A stretch of DNA of 64,000 nucleotides from Rhabdophis nuchalis (GCA_039707465.1 CM077643.1:244302167-244366166); one strand, 5' to 3'; shown: positions 10,969 to 22,562, counted from the first letter of the stretch. Translations and numbers: made by a program. The notes: generated by a model not told the origin, from the sequence alone.

Positions 10969-11479
10969 CTTTGCGGATTGTTCAAGAACTAAGTTGTAAC
11001 AAAACTGATTTCTTTTGTCCAGACTGAGCTATTGTGGAGAAACAAAAATGTTTCATTGATTGCTGATTGAGATCCCAAAGGATGTACAGACATCTGTTAA
11101 AATGGATAAATCAGAGTTCGTCTCTGTGAGAACCAATTGCTGGGATATAGTAAACTGACTAAAAACTAGCAAAGGCCAATTGAATGTGTTTTATTCCTTA
11201 CTAATGCTCTTGGGTCACTCTTGGTGTTCTTTCATTTGTGTGGGCCTTGTCTGAGATTAAAGTATTTTACTAAAAGTCACAAGTGGTTTCAAAGTGATTG
11301 CACAAATAAATATAATATGCTGATATGAAAGGATGGTTAAACGTATCTTAAATATTTGATGAAATATCAATTATTCGGATTAATCTCTCCAAAGTACAGA
11401 CATTTGGCTCCCGCAGCCAGAAGCTAACTTGACTTAAACCATAATGCCACTTACTTCAAAAAAATCCACTTAATGCTCA

Positions 11480-14136
11480 ATCTAGATCTAGAAATAGATT
11501 TATTTTAACAAGAATTGAACAGTAAACATATGTACAATATAATTACAGACAACCCTGTTTTTAGTATGCACGGAAATAGCCAATTTTGCTCCAGTGTGAG
11601 GGGAAAAAAAAGGTAAATTCGGAGATGTTAAATGCTTAGCAAGGCTTACACACTAGGACCTCCTTTGGAGGTAGAAAAGACACCAATATCATAAAACTCA
11701 GTCTGCCCCAGGCAGCGAGGAATTTTTGTGCCAATTTTTCAAATTTACACTTTCATCATGGTTGACAAAAAGGAAAAAAAAAGCTTTGCGTGACTTCGTT
11801 CCTTTAAAGAATTACTTACAACTGCATAAGAAGTTCAAATGCTATCCTCTAGGCCATGGGAGAGATGTCGTTTGGCTGCCTATGTGAGCAATTACTTTGA
11901 GATACGGCAAGGTACAAATTTAATAGTAATATCTGCTTTCTAAAAATTGATATTTACCAAAATAATTTTAGTGTGTGATTGGCCAGCCATCTGTAAATAC
12001 AGTTATCCAAAATGTCCCAATTTAAAAAGAAAACGCATTTGGTATCAAAATCAGGAAGGCATTGGCTGCAGTTCTCTAACTTCCTACTAGTCAGAGTAAG
12101 GCTGATGCTAAGCCCACTTGGAAGAGGCAGACTGAAATCGGTGGAATTGGCTTCCCGTGGATGTGCTCAGGTACAAAGGTGACAGCCTGCGTTACCCCTG
12201 CTCTAGGGATGCTTCTGGAAGCCATTTATCACCCTAATAGTGTTTTGATGCCATCGTAATGTCCCTATCATGGTGACCAATTACCTGGAACAGGGAAATG
12301 TTTAAAAAAAAGGAAAGGAAGGAAGAAAGATGGAGTGTCACCACGGGAGCATCTGAAAAGTTGAAAAATTAGGCTGTTCATGGCCAGTTGCCCCCCCACC
12401 CCTCCATTCAGTTTGTAGTGACTTAACAGATCACATCCCCTTATGGACAAAATTGATGTCTGCTATGGAAAAAGAAAAAGAGCTTGAGGTTTCCCTTTCA
12501 CCCTATAGTATCTGGCATTCGGTACTTCACCTGGGGGGAAAAATGGTCTTAATAATGGCCATGATGAAGTTCAGCAAACAAACAATGACCGTTGTTCCCT
12601 CCCCAGCTGCCACAAAGAAAATTAACCATAATCTCCCTCGCACAGGATTAATCATAATATATATATATATATATTTATGATTAATCCTGTGCGAGGGAGA
12701 TTATGGTTAATTTTCTATATATATATCTACACACACACATATATACCTACCTACATATGTTTGTTGTTACAATTGCAACCCTGTTGTCCCAGCTGTCAGC
12801 CATCCAATCTGCTTCATTTACAATTTTATAAAGAATTTTTTTTCACATCACAACGCTTCTCTGAATGTACAATATTTTAATATACATATAAAAATATAGC
12901 CCTGCTGTGTATATACTTACAACTCTACAGAGGAACCATTTTCCCCAGACCGCCTTGCTAAAAAGAAGGATTTAACAGGCTGCATTCTCAATTATTATTG
13001 TGAAACCCTTGCGAGAAGCTGCAAAAACCATTTCTTCTTTTTCTTCCAAATGCAGCCGCTGAAGCCTCTTGAGCAGAGAGGACTTTTCTTAAGACTCTGA
13101 ACGTACGTTTGGCAAAGGAAAGGGGCAGAAGAGAATTTGAAAAAATAGGACTTTTTGTTTTTTTAAGATTCATTTGACAAAAATATAGACAGTGACCTAT
13201 ATGTTCCGGCTAGTGGATTAGCACTCAGTGACAATCACAACCCCTTCCCCCCCTCACCCAAAGGCCTTGCCTCAAATCACTGGCTCAAAATAGGAAAGCC
13301 AACGGAGGACTCTTCGGTCTAGTCTCTGAACAGAGAAATACAAGTTGAATAAAAAGCTCCTAGATGTCTCTTGTTCTACAGGTAGGTAGCTGTGATTTTT
13401 GTTCATACAGTAGAAAGAGGGGGAAACCCCCCCCAGCCGTAGGGCAGAAGCAGGCCCCTTCCGCGACCAGACCTTTCACACTGGGGTAGAGTTTCAGAAA
13501 ACCTTTTCATTCAAAGGACGTGGAATGCTAGGAGACGGACAGGCACACCTCTAATGCTTTGTTAGCTTTGCTCTCCGGGGTTGTAATAAACATTGGCTTT
13601 GATGGAAGACTGACCTCAGTTGGTGTGTTCGGAGAGGGAAGTTTGCTCTTGATCACTGTTTGAAAAGCGTACGTTGGTTTAAAAACAAAAAGGTAGCCAT
13701 CAAAGTGATAAGGACACTTGCCCTTCATTTCATGTAGCCCCCCCTCCCCCAATGCTTAATATGTAGCAGCAAAGCCAAACCGGCACAGTAACGTCAACAT
13801 CTGAATTTGCTCTCAGCATAGTAGAACACACACTGTTCATTTCATTCCCCTCTTTGAAACAAAAACGCTATTGCACCTGGGTGGACCAAAAGCCCGTGTC
13901 TGTAGCCAACACCACGGTGACACCTAGTGGCGCACGTGTGTTAAATCCTGTTCTTGTCCACCGTATGCCGTCTCTGCTCATTGTTCATCAAAAAGTGAGG
14001 ATGATTTTCTACATTCAGTGTAGAGATTAGTCATAACATTAGACAAGATGTTCTTTTGTTGTATCTCCCGTTTTCTCTCTGCAGGATCGTTCGCTCGGCT
14101 TGCTTTCAGCAGGCAGAAGCCAAGTTTCCGATGGAG
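11480..14136 (-). other. KLHL29: KLHL29 3' UTR (predicted)
   Basis: The 3' UTR begins directly after the TGA stop (14137-14139). The furthest good minus-strand poly(A) signal is AATAAA at 11504-11499, which would place cleavage near 11480 and give a UTR of about 2.65 kb. The stretch lacks the transposon clutter seen on both sides, which supports its being transcribed UTR. It contains a perfect 40-bp inverted repeat at 12617-12715. The end point is predicted from the signal and not demonstrated; alternative upstream poly(A) sites are possible. Confidence 0.6.
12617..12715. repeat. Perfect 40-bp inverted repeat in the KLHL29 3' UTR
   Basis: The left arm 12617-12656 (GAAAATTAACCATAATCTCC..) and the right arm 12676-12715 (..GGAGATTATGGTTAATTTTC) are exact reverse complements. 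They are separated by a 19-nt AT-only spacer that can itself pair. TA and CA runs flank it on the right (12716-12745). In the transcript it would form a stem of 40 bp or more. Confidence 0.97.
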
Positions 14137-14373
<237 letters not shown>

Positions 14374-14742
14374 CTAAGCACTTGCTCTATTTAGTAATTG
14401 ATCCTGCTGTTTGAAAGAACAGCTTCTACATTAGAGTCGTAACTGCCACAAACCAATGACTATAATAACCAGCACATCCAGCCTTTGCCCACCGTAATTA
14501 ATTTTCAGTTTTTGCTGTGGGTGGAAAGGCTACCACAAATGTCGGAGAAAGGGACAGGAATTGGCCCTGATGACTCCTTAGCAGGGAGGGCACCATAGCC
14601 AATTTTTGCCTTGCTGGGATCATTTAGATCCCCATATACACGAACGGAAAGAGAAAATTCACAACAGCTTTCTACAGTCTATGTAAAGACCACCATAAAG
14701 ACAGAATGGAGAAATGAAAGATAGCTTATGTTTAAGCTAGAG

Positions 14743-14812
14743 CAGGGGTGGGCAAACTTTGCAACTTTAAGTCTGAAGGACTTCAGCTCCCAGAATTCTC
14801 CAGCCAGCAAAG
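14743..14812. mobile_element. Half-length hAT-like MITE
   Basis: The sequence CAGGGGTGGGCAAACTTTGC, followed by CTTTAAGTCTGAAGGACTTC and CCAGAATTCTCCAGCCAGC, is one arm of the 22037-22171 palindrome. The flanks AGCTAGAG and AGCTCTAG are similar (6 of 8), so this may be an insertion of a single-arm derivative. Confidence 0.65.
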
Positions 14813-15576
14813 CTCTAGATCCAGAGGCTGCATAGAATGCAATGAGAATTTAACCGAGGAGTGGGGGGTGCTTCTCGTGGCAGAAAGTTGAGCTACTCTC
14901 CCAAGTAGGTCTCCAAGCTGCTCAGAAGGGCCAACCAACAGGGAGATGTAGTGAGCAGAGGAACTGAGGATAATTCGAAATACCTTCTCCTCCTTCTACT
15001 GACACACAGCTGTCAACAAAAGAACAGCAGCATTTCAGTCCTGATTTGGAGAGGGGGGGGGGTAGAGTGGGGCTCAAAAGGAAGAAGTGAAGAGATCGGC
15101 TCCATGTAATTGAGCCGACGTGGTTCCTTCCCCTTCACTTTCATCATTAAGAGGGAGCTAGCACATTCCCAACCAGAGGGGGGAAATATTTTTTTATTTC
15201 ATTTTATTTTAATCTATGAGTGACTGAAAGCAGCAAACTGTTCTGTGTTGTGTGGCTTCTAGAAGAGAAAGTCTGAGACCTCCCCTCTTCCATCCTATGG
15301 GTTTAGGTGCTGCAATAGGATTGGGCTGGTTTTTTTTTGCATTTTGAATGCACGAAAACAGCCTTCAAAACCAGAATGCAGAACTGAAAACGTCTTGGTT
15401 TAGGAAAGTTATTTAATAGTAGGTTCTTGAGGACAGAGCTTGGTACTTATGCCACTGGCAATGTAAATAGAAAACACCATTTTGTTCCTTCTCCCCAAAG
15501 AGTATGTTGCACATGCTGATTAAAATGTGCTTCTTTGCATGAATTATCTTTTTTTTAAATTCACCATTTTAACACC

Positions 15577-15854
15577 CTTTACAACAGGGGTGTCAAACTC
15601 AAGACCTGGGGATGGCATCTGGCCCAAGGGGTACTTAGATCTGGCCCACGGGGCTGTCCGGAAACAGCGAAAGATTGGCCCACTGTTCTTCTGCCAGTGA
15701 AAACGGAGCTTGGGAGCTGTTTTCAATGGCAGAGCGCTTGGGTCACCACAGGCGCCCCGACAGGAATTATGTCGAGCTGGCCACGCCCTCCATGATCAAA
15801 CACAACCCTGATGCAGCCTACAACGAAATTGAGTTTGACAGCCCTGCTTTACAA
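15577..15854. mobile_element. Non-autonomous hAT-like element with 8-bp TSD
   Basis: The element (15585-15846) starts CAGGGGTGTCAAACTC and ends GAGTTTGACAGCCCTG, so the termini are inverted. Identical CTTTACAA copies flank it (15577-15584 and 15847-15854). The interior has the GGCCCAAGGGG / CTGGCCCACGGGG motif shared with the copies at 30017 and 33113. It is non-coding. Confidence 0.88.
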
Positions 15855-16995
15855 CAATGCCGAATAATCATTCTGAATGTATGATTCAAAGGAATTTTCA
15901 GTTAAAAGCATTTAACTTAAAACCACTTAAGCTAAGTATTGTTACCGTGCCCCTTTTATTGGAGAAATGTTTGCTTTCATACTTGAAAGCCACACTTCTT
16001 TTGACTCTCAAGCGGTATGAAAGCTTGTTTGAATCTCAGCCCATCCTATAGACCTGGTTTCCCAATGAGGAAATTCAGCATCTGGTCTGAACAATGGATA
16101 ACTCAAATGGCAGTGGCAGAGGAAGCAAAATATGAGAATTTCATTAGGCAGGTAATAAATTACTAGATGACAGCTGTGCTTGGGCACTCAGTTTTTAGGG
16201 CGTTCTCTCCAGCTCTTCCATCATCGATCCCTGAAAGCAATTTTTTTGGGGCCAGATGTGATTAAGTGAGCATTTCTGACGGCAGAAGAATTCCTCATTA
16301 ACATCTGGAGGTATTTTGCCTGATGCTGAATCATCAATATCAATTTCTTCCAGAGTTGTTGCTGAGAGTTTTTGTGATCCAAACATGTTTACCCTCCATT
16401 CTTTTTATCCAGGACTTGTCAAGGAGAGGCATTTCACAATCTCGGTTTGACCGGCTTGTGAACATTAATCCCTGTCCAGAAATAACAGGGAAATGAAGAA
16501 ATAACCTCTCTAGTAGTCCTTGAGGTTATAAAAGAACATTTAAATGACTGAATTAGCATGTTCATATGCGCCACAGTCTTTCTAATACTTGCTGCCAATT
16601 TTAGTAACTGAAAAAAGGGAACAGAGCCACACTTAATTTAGTTGGAACTGCTCTAAACAGTCTTTTTTTCCTTAAATTCCTTTTATGGTATTTAGGAAAT
16701 ATTTTTTTATTTTTCATTTTAAAAAAAAGTGCCAATCAAAAAAATATCATCCCAGTGAAATCTGGTTATATAGGAAGAAGCTATTCTAGCTTCAAATTCT
16801 TGAATTGTCTCCCCCCTTTTATTTTGGGAACAGAAACACCACTATTTTTTTAAAACTGAAGATTAATATTCAGTAAACATCCCAAATGAAGATCCCAAAA
16901 TAGCATTGCTATGAAAACATTAGTGTAACAAGCCTAGCCATCTTTCAGACATGAACACTACTGGATAAAAACCCACCATAGCTATTAGTCAGCCT

Positions 16996-17550
16996 ATGCC
17001 AGTGATGGAGAACCTTTTCGGTACCGTGCCCAAACTGGAACATGTGCATGCTCCAGGGGTGAGTTCCAGATCGTGCTGCAACCAGTACAGTGCAACGGGG
17101 CCCAGTGTCTCCCACATGCACAGTGAGTGCATGTGTCCTTACCTCCGCGATGCCTCCGCAACACTCCAGCTGCTCGGCGGAGCATTGTGCAGGTGCCATA
17201 TGCTCCGTGCGCATGCACAGAACCTCCAAAGATCTCAAACACAGGTAAGGAGCTTGGGCGGACAGGTGGGCCCTCCGGACACCGTACCGGAATGGTACCC
17301 GGTGCTTCTGGCAGGCACCACTAGGCCTGTACCGGGGCGTACTGCTTGCAACCTGCCACTGGCATGCGTGTGCCTATGTGCCAGAAACCCAAAGACCAGC
17401 TGGCTGGCATATGCATGCCAGATGGTCTTCAGGTTTCCAGTGCTATGGTGCATGCGAAGACTAGCTGGCCAGAAGATCAGCTGGTGATGGTGAGCATGCC
17501 TGCAGAGAGAACTCTGCATGCCATTTCTGGCATGCATGCCATAGGTGGGC
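16996..17550. mobile_element. hAT-like element with a second repeat inserted
   Basis: The left end CCAGTGATGGAGAACCTTTT (about 16999) and the right part GGCATGCATGCCATAGGT (17530-17547) match the termini of the element at 26967-27337. Between about 17055 and 17350 lies unrelated sequence with inward-facing ends (GTGAGTTCCAGATCGTGCTG and GCTTGCAACCTGCCACTGG), apparently a different snake repeat inserted into it. Several open frames here are accidental. Confidence 0.55.
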
Positions 17551-19552
17551 CTATGTCATCCAATCACATTTAGTGGTAGGGAACAGATGTGCTAAGGGGG
17601 AGGTTCTGTGGCAATACACTTGCCAATAAGAGGAGAAAGCAACAATCTCCCATTAAGCGACTGGCAAGTTTAAGCTGAGGCAGCTCTTCTCGTCCACAGT
17701 GGCACCACCCATTTCCTTCCTACAGGCCAGGCATGGGTGCCAGGGTACATCAACCTCTGACTCCTGTGGCGACTAAGGCATCTGAAAGGGGAACAAGGTT
17801 AGAGCAGGTGGGGATAAGAAAAAGGTGCAGGATAGCATCAAGAACAGAGGGAGGGTCAGGCTTGCTTCCTACTTTCATTTTGGAAAAAGATTTAAGAAAT
17901 TTTGTTTTCCAAAATGCTTTGATGCCTATTAGGAGTTGCACTGTGATCTCATGCATCTTATCTCAAAATAATGGAATCCATTCCATTTCAGTCGGTTTCT
18001 GACAATGCACCTTGTGAAAATTGTCAGAGTAGGAAGACAGGATCTTGCGTCAGCATTTCTCTTTAAGAAACCAAGAAAGAGTAAATGATTTGGTGCATAT
18101 GCAATTCCACAGTCATAAGGTACCTGCCTCAGTCCTGTTTTATAGTTTCAGCAAAATATTTAACCTAAATGGGAAAATTCTATCCAGCAAACCAATAATG
18201 CTTCTTTACTTTGGACACAATTCAGTATCCGTCTTGATCACTCTGTTCCAGTGGGACCTAAAATCAATGTTTAACTTTCATCCTTCTGATGGACCGGCAA
18301 GGAAAGACCTGTGATTCAGCAAAATCAGGGGATCCAAGCCAATGATCCACTCAGGTAAGGCAAGTATTCCATCTCTCAGCTATAACCTGTCTGGTTCCTG
18401 GCATTTCTCATGAGTTTTGGTGCTGCTTTCCCTTCTTCCAGATGCTCCAATCTGTTCAGTAACTGAAGCTCTTTTTTCTCTCACTCGGTTGTGATTATAG
18501 TAAATCCTTATGCCTCTATGCAGGCTCCTCTGCTCCTTCCTTATCCTCCTATACTCCATTCATCACATGGCCAAGCCACCCACCAAATCCAATCCCCCCA
18601 CTCCCCCTAAGGAAGACTAAGTCAAATAAGGGGGTTCTACTAATAGGACTGCAGTCCTTCTTAGCATCTTGCAAGGTTCTGAGGAGGCCATTTGGAGAAA
18701 TGACTTGGCCTCTGTTGAAGTAGTACAAGTCCCTGGCTAAGAATTGGACACAATTGAACAGTAACATCGTCGTTGTCGTCGTTGTCAATCTGACTATTTG
18801 CGGGCTATGGCCTGGCCACACAACAGTTTTTGCTGGCTTTTTTATCTGTTATGGCAATGACTTCGCTTTACCAAAAACAAAAGATAAACTCTTATAACGT
18901 GTAACAGTGGCAAGCCAGCACATAACAATTGCTAACTCAACTTCCTGCCTGGTGGGATGGAGAGAGTCTAAGGACTTCAGTGAGGAAAATGAAATATTCT
19001 AGGAAATATTAAAAAGGCAGAATATTATATTTCCCCTAAAGGAGAAGCACATTTCTAAAGGCAAACTCAGAGCTTCAGCTCCCTGCCCACCTCCACCCCC
19101 ACCCCCGGTGGATATTTTGGTACTATCTACAAGACAAAGGCTGGGCCAGTTTATCTACAACACAAAAAGGCATGGCCCTCATGACATGACAGGATTAGCC
19201 CTTTACCCATCTAGCAACAGAATTCACCACATGGTACCTGGGAAGATTAGATCAACCCAGTAAGATTCAACAAGCTTGGGACTCAAGACACTACAAAGTT
19301 ACCCTTGCATGGCTCCATGGGAGTCTGACAACCAATCAGAATATTTTTTTTTCACAGGAACCGGAAGCTCCAAAGTGGGGCCCAAGAAAGGGTACAAATC
19401 TGTCTCTCCCATGTGCTTTTTTTTTTTTTTTTGCCCAGGGACTGTCCACCATTAGACCATCTTTCCAAGCAGCCTCCATGTTTCCAGTGTTTTTCTTCCT
19501 ACTTGGAACTGAACCCAGCTGGACATGTCTTCCAACAATTGTCTATCCATAC

Positions 19553-19675
19553 CAGTGTTTCTCAACTTGATGACTTTAAGTTTATGTAGACTTCAATTCC
19601 CAGATTCCCAAATGTTGGGAGTTGAAGTCTACCCATCTTAAGAATTGGGTAAAGTTGAGAAACATTAGTCCATGC
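19553..19675. mobile_element. Palindromic hAT-like MITE, CAGTGTTTCTCAAC family
   Basis: The left arm begins CAGTGTTTCTCAACTTGATG and the right arm ends AAGTTGAGAAACATTAG. The centre is CCAAATGTTGGGAGTTGAAG, with TAGACTTCAATTCCC on the other arm. The flanks ATCCATAC and GTCCATGC agree at 6 of 8 positions. It is related in its inner arms to the 22037-22171 element but has different tips. Confidence 0.65.
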
Positions 19676-19892
19676 CATCAGGTATACCATGTCTGGCCAT
19701 CAAAACCATGGATGACTAGTAGATACAGAAGGTCCTAACTCTCAGCAACCATTTAGCGATTGTCCAGGTATTTGTAGCTCTGATCTTGTTTGCCCAATGT
19801 TATTTTACTTTCTGGGTCAAGCATAGACCCACAGTTGGGCAGCCGTGGCCAAATGCTTATATTACGGCACAGAATCTCATGATCTAGCCCAT

Positions 19893-19962
19893 AGCTGGCT
19901 GGAGAATTCTGGGAGTTGAAGTCCACAAGTCTTAAAGTTGCCAAGTTTGGGAACCCCTGATC
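19893..19962. mobile_element. Half of a palindromic hAT-like MITE
   Basis: CTGGCTGGAGAATTCTGGGA, then GTTGAAGTCCACAAGTC, then AAAGTTGCCAAGTTTGGGAA, ending CCCCTG, corresponds to a right arm of the 22037-22171 type. The left arm is absent. Confidence 0.7.
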
Positions 19963-20374
19963 TAGCCTGTTAAACTGATCATTAAGACAATGGAAAACCT
20001 AGTTAAATTGAAATTCAAGTGGGTGGAGCTCTGTCAGCTTTTTTAACACTAAATTCATATTATAGTGCTTTTACATTCCTACTCCACCTCCATTTGGATA
20101 TGACATTGTGTAATTTAGAGTGGTATTAACTGATTTGAGCGTTTTGGGGAAAAAAAGAATTAAAATCATAGAAAGTAGACCATATGCTGAACATCAATCT
20201 TAAATTGCTTTGGTTTTATATTGATCAAGAATACCAAGCCTCTCCTTTCTCTGATTACCTCTTTAGGACCAAAGAGAGACAAAGGAATATATGGACATTA
20301 TTAATAATGTCACCTATGGACATTATTGTTATTTATAAAATGGTACTTCTGGTGCATGGAGCCACAGTGGATAT

Positions 20375-20555
20375 GAGCCACAGTGGTGCAGTGATTAGAG
20401 TGAGGTACTGCAGGCTACTTCTGATGATTGCCGGTTGCCTGCAATTTGGCAGTTCAAATCCCACCAGGCTCAAGGTTGATTCAGACTTCCGTCCTTCCGA
20501 GGTGGGTAAAATGAGGACCCAGATTGTTGGGGGCAATAGGCTGACTCTGTAAACC
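20375..20555 (+). mobile_element. tRNA-derived SINE, 5' part (interrupted)
   Basis: The tRNA-like head has an A-box-like GTGGTGCAGTGATTAGAG and a B-box-like GGCAGTTCAAATCCC. It is followed by the squamate SINE body (GAGGTGGGTAAAATGAGGAC, then TTGTTGGGGGCAATAGG). The body stops at CTCTGTAAACC and resumes at 21161, because a CR1 copy is inserted. Further copies lie at 27892-28080 and 54520-54745. The short sequence GAGCCACAGTGG is duplicated just before the SINE (20359 and 20375). Confidence 0.85.
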
Positions 20556-21160
20556 AATACAATAGCAGAGTTGGAAGGGACCTTGTAGGTCTTCTAGTCC
20601 AACCCCCTGTGTGGGCTTTCTGACAAATGGCTATCTAACATCTTTTTTAAGACTTCCAGGGTTGGGGCATTCACAACTTCTGGAGGCAAGCTGTTCCAGA
20701 GGTTAATTGTTCTAACTGTCAGGAAATTTCTCCCAGGTTCTAAGTTGCTTCTCTCCTTGATTAGTTTCCACCCATTGCTTCTTGTCCTGCCCCCAGGTGC
20801 CTTGGAGAATAGCTTGACTCCCTCTTCTTTGTGGCACCCTCTGAGATATCGGAACACTGTTTTCATGTCTCCCCTGGTCCTTCTCTTCATCAAACTAGAC
20901 ATACCCAGCTCCTGCAGCCGTTCTTCATATGTTTTAGTCTCCAGTCCCCCAATCATCTTGGTTGCCCTTCTCTGCACTCTTTCCAGAGTCTCCACGTCTT
21001 TTCTACATCGTGGCGACCAAAACTGTATGCAGTATTCCAAGTGTGGCCTTACCAAGGCACTATATACACTGGCATTAACACTTCACGTGATCTAGACTCT
21101 ATCCCTCTGTTTATGCAGCCTAGAACTGTGTTGGCTTTTTTGGCAGCTGCTGCACACACC
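20556..21160 (-). mobile_element. CR1 LINE 3' end inserted in a SINE
   Basis: On the minus strand an open frame (20594-21055) encodes the CR1 ORF2 C-terminal part: VRPHLEYCIQFWSP, ETLERVQRRATKMI, LGMSSLMKRRTRGDM, NLWNSLPPEVVNAP. Upstream is the [13 protein letters not shown] region. Downstream are the CR1 3' UTR and an AATAC tail (20556-20565). It is 5'-truncated. The reading frame is intact over about 150 codons, so it is relatively young. Confidence 0.92.
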
Positions 21161-21225
21161 ACTTAGAGAAGGCTGTAAAGCACTGTAAGGCAGTTTATAA
21201 GTGCTATAAGTGCTATTGCTATGGA
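21161..21225 (+). mobile_element. tRNA-derived SINE, 3' part
   Basis: ACTTAGAGAAGGCTGTAAAG, then GCACTGTAAGGCAG and the tail GTGCTATTGCTATGG, complete the SINE begun at 20375. The split point lies within the usual CTCTGTAAACCACTTAGAG junction, so only about 3-4 bp (ACCA) could be a target duplication of the CR1. Confidence 0.85.
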
Positions 21226-21474
21226 AAAAATGGGCAAATCTTTACTCAGAAGCACAAAGCAAGGAGGAGTGTACATTTCTTGCTTGCTGGAAGGCACAGA
21301 AAAAAGCAGAATCAATTGAAAAGAATATTTGATCATACACTATTAAAGAAGGAAGACAAGCATGAAATAAATTAAATCCAACCTAAAAGATTGCGAATAT
21401 TAGATTATGCAGTGTGTTTTCCTTCTCACGATACACACATACTTAAAATCACAATGCATTTTTCTGTTCACAGC

Positions 21475-21935
21475 TAGTCTTCAACTTACAACCAATCATT
21501 TACTTACTGTTCAAAGTTACAAAGGGGCTGAAAAAAGTCACTTACAAATGGTTCTCACTACTCACAACTATTGCAACAGCCCGCACAACACGCATGTATT
21601 CATGATGGTTGCGTCTCCTGTCGCTGCACATTAGTGGCGGATTAAGGCTCACTGGTGCCCTAAGCACTGACAAATCTCAGTGCCCCCCTCTTTTGTACAT
21701 ACTGTACAAATCTTCATCTTCAACTTTGTAGTGCCCCCTTTGAGCCTGGTGCCCTAAGCACATGCTTAGTCTGCTTAATGGTTAGTTAATACACCACTGC
21801 TGCACGTGATCATTTGCAACTTTCCCAGCCAGCTTCCAACAAGCAAATTTAAAGGGGAGGGGGGGGAGCCATATCTGCTTAACAACTGAGTGATTCACTT
21901 AATGACCACAGGAAAAAAAGGTGATAAAGATTGGA
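21475..21935. mobile_element. Squamate TIR element (CTTACAACC / TTAAGTGA family), interrupted
   Basis: The left part (21475-21631) has TAGTCTTCAACTTACAACC and AAAAAAGTCACTTACAAATG. The right part (21800-21935) has ACGTGATCATTTGCAAC, then TGCTTAACAACTGAGTGATT and CACTTAATGACCACAGG. The same family is more complete at 47078-47466 and 58284-58692. A different element (21632-21799) has inserted into it. Confidence 0.65.
21624..21807. mobile_element. Short DNA element nested in another repeat
   Basis: The element (21632-21799) has inverted ends, AGTGGCGGATTAAGG and TTAATACACCACTG. An internal duplicated phrase (GGTGCCCTAAGCAC at both ends) is also present. Flanks CTGCACAT and CTGCACGT agree at 7 of 8, consistent with an aged 8-bp duplication as in hAT elements. 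Confidence 0.7.
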
Positions 21936-22028
21936 CATGATTAACTTCACAATCACCTCACTTAGGAACAGGCGTTCTAGTTCCATTTGAGATTGTAAAT
22001 GGAGAACTATCTGAATTTTCTCTCTGTA

Positions 22029-22179
22029 CTCCAAAGCAGGGGTCCCCAACCTTTGCAACTTTAAGTCTGAAGGACTTCAGCTCCTAGAATTCTCCAGCCA
22101 GCTTTGCTGGCTGGAGAATTCTGGGAGCTGAAGTCCTTCAGACTTAAAGTTGCAAAGGTTGGGGACCCCTGCTCCAAAG
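22029..22179. mobile_element. Complete palindromic hAT-like MITE with perfect 8-bp TSD
   Basis: The 135-bp element (22037-22171) is a nearly perfect palindrome. The left arm starts CAGGGGTCCCCAACCTTTGC and the right arm ends GCAAAGGTTGGGGACCCCTG, with the centre at GCCAGCTTTGCTGGC. One mismatch is visible between the arms (CTCCTAGAATTC versus GAATTCTGGGAG). Identical CTCCAAAG copies flank it (22029-22036 and 22172-22179). Low arm divergence and exact TSDs suggest recent insertion. Confidence 0.93.
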
Positions 22180-22562
22180 GCTCAAGATGACAGTTGTATA
22201 AAGATGGCTTTCAGGTTTGTAAGCTTTTGAGCAAGAAGCAGCCAAGAAATACCACTGCTTCCTTTGTTCCATTCATCTAAAGAATCTTTTTCATCCCTAA
22301 CGAGCCATTTCTCTTAATCTGTGAAAGCATCTCCAACTTCTCCTCACCTAGTAATAATGGATCGGTCACCATGCTTTGCTGCTTAAGAACAAAAGATTAT
22401 TTTTAAGAAGGAAGAACGGAAGCTTACTCTTGGGGTCGCTCAGTACAACCTGAATCTTGGCTCTGCTGAAGGTTTTCATGAGGACAACAAATCTTATTTG
22501 CCTAAAAGTCACAGGAAAAAGACGGATGATATTTCTACAGGCTGGTTCACTGAACATTCTGG

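Noticed and set aside
3575..10985. Similar minus-strand peptides in the two unclassified repeats as a protein family
   Set aside because: Frames are short and shifted relative to each other, and the DNA similarity alone explains the shared residues.
12453..12880. Two mirrored short frames on both sides of the hairpin
   Set aside because: They arise from the inverted repeat itself and the TA run.
16996..17573. Overlapping frames of up to 163 codons on both strands
   Set aside because: They lie within nested interspersed repeats, overlap each other in several frames and share no protein features.
18549..18821. A 90-codon minus-strand frame as an exon
   Set aside because: No flanking acceptor or donor in phase and no recognisable domain; it holds a run of threonines from a GTCGTC repeat.
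20594..21055. A 153-codon minus-strand frame as a host gene
   Set aside because: It is the CR1 ORF2 C-terminus; three other copies are in the window.
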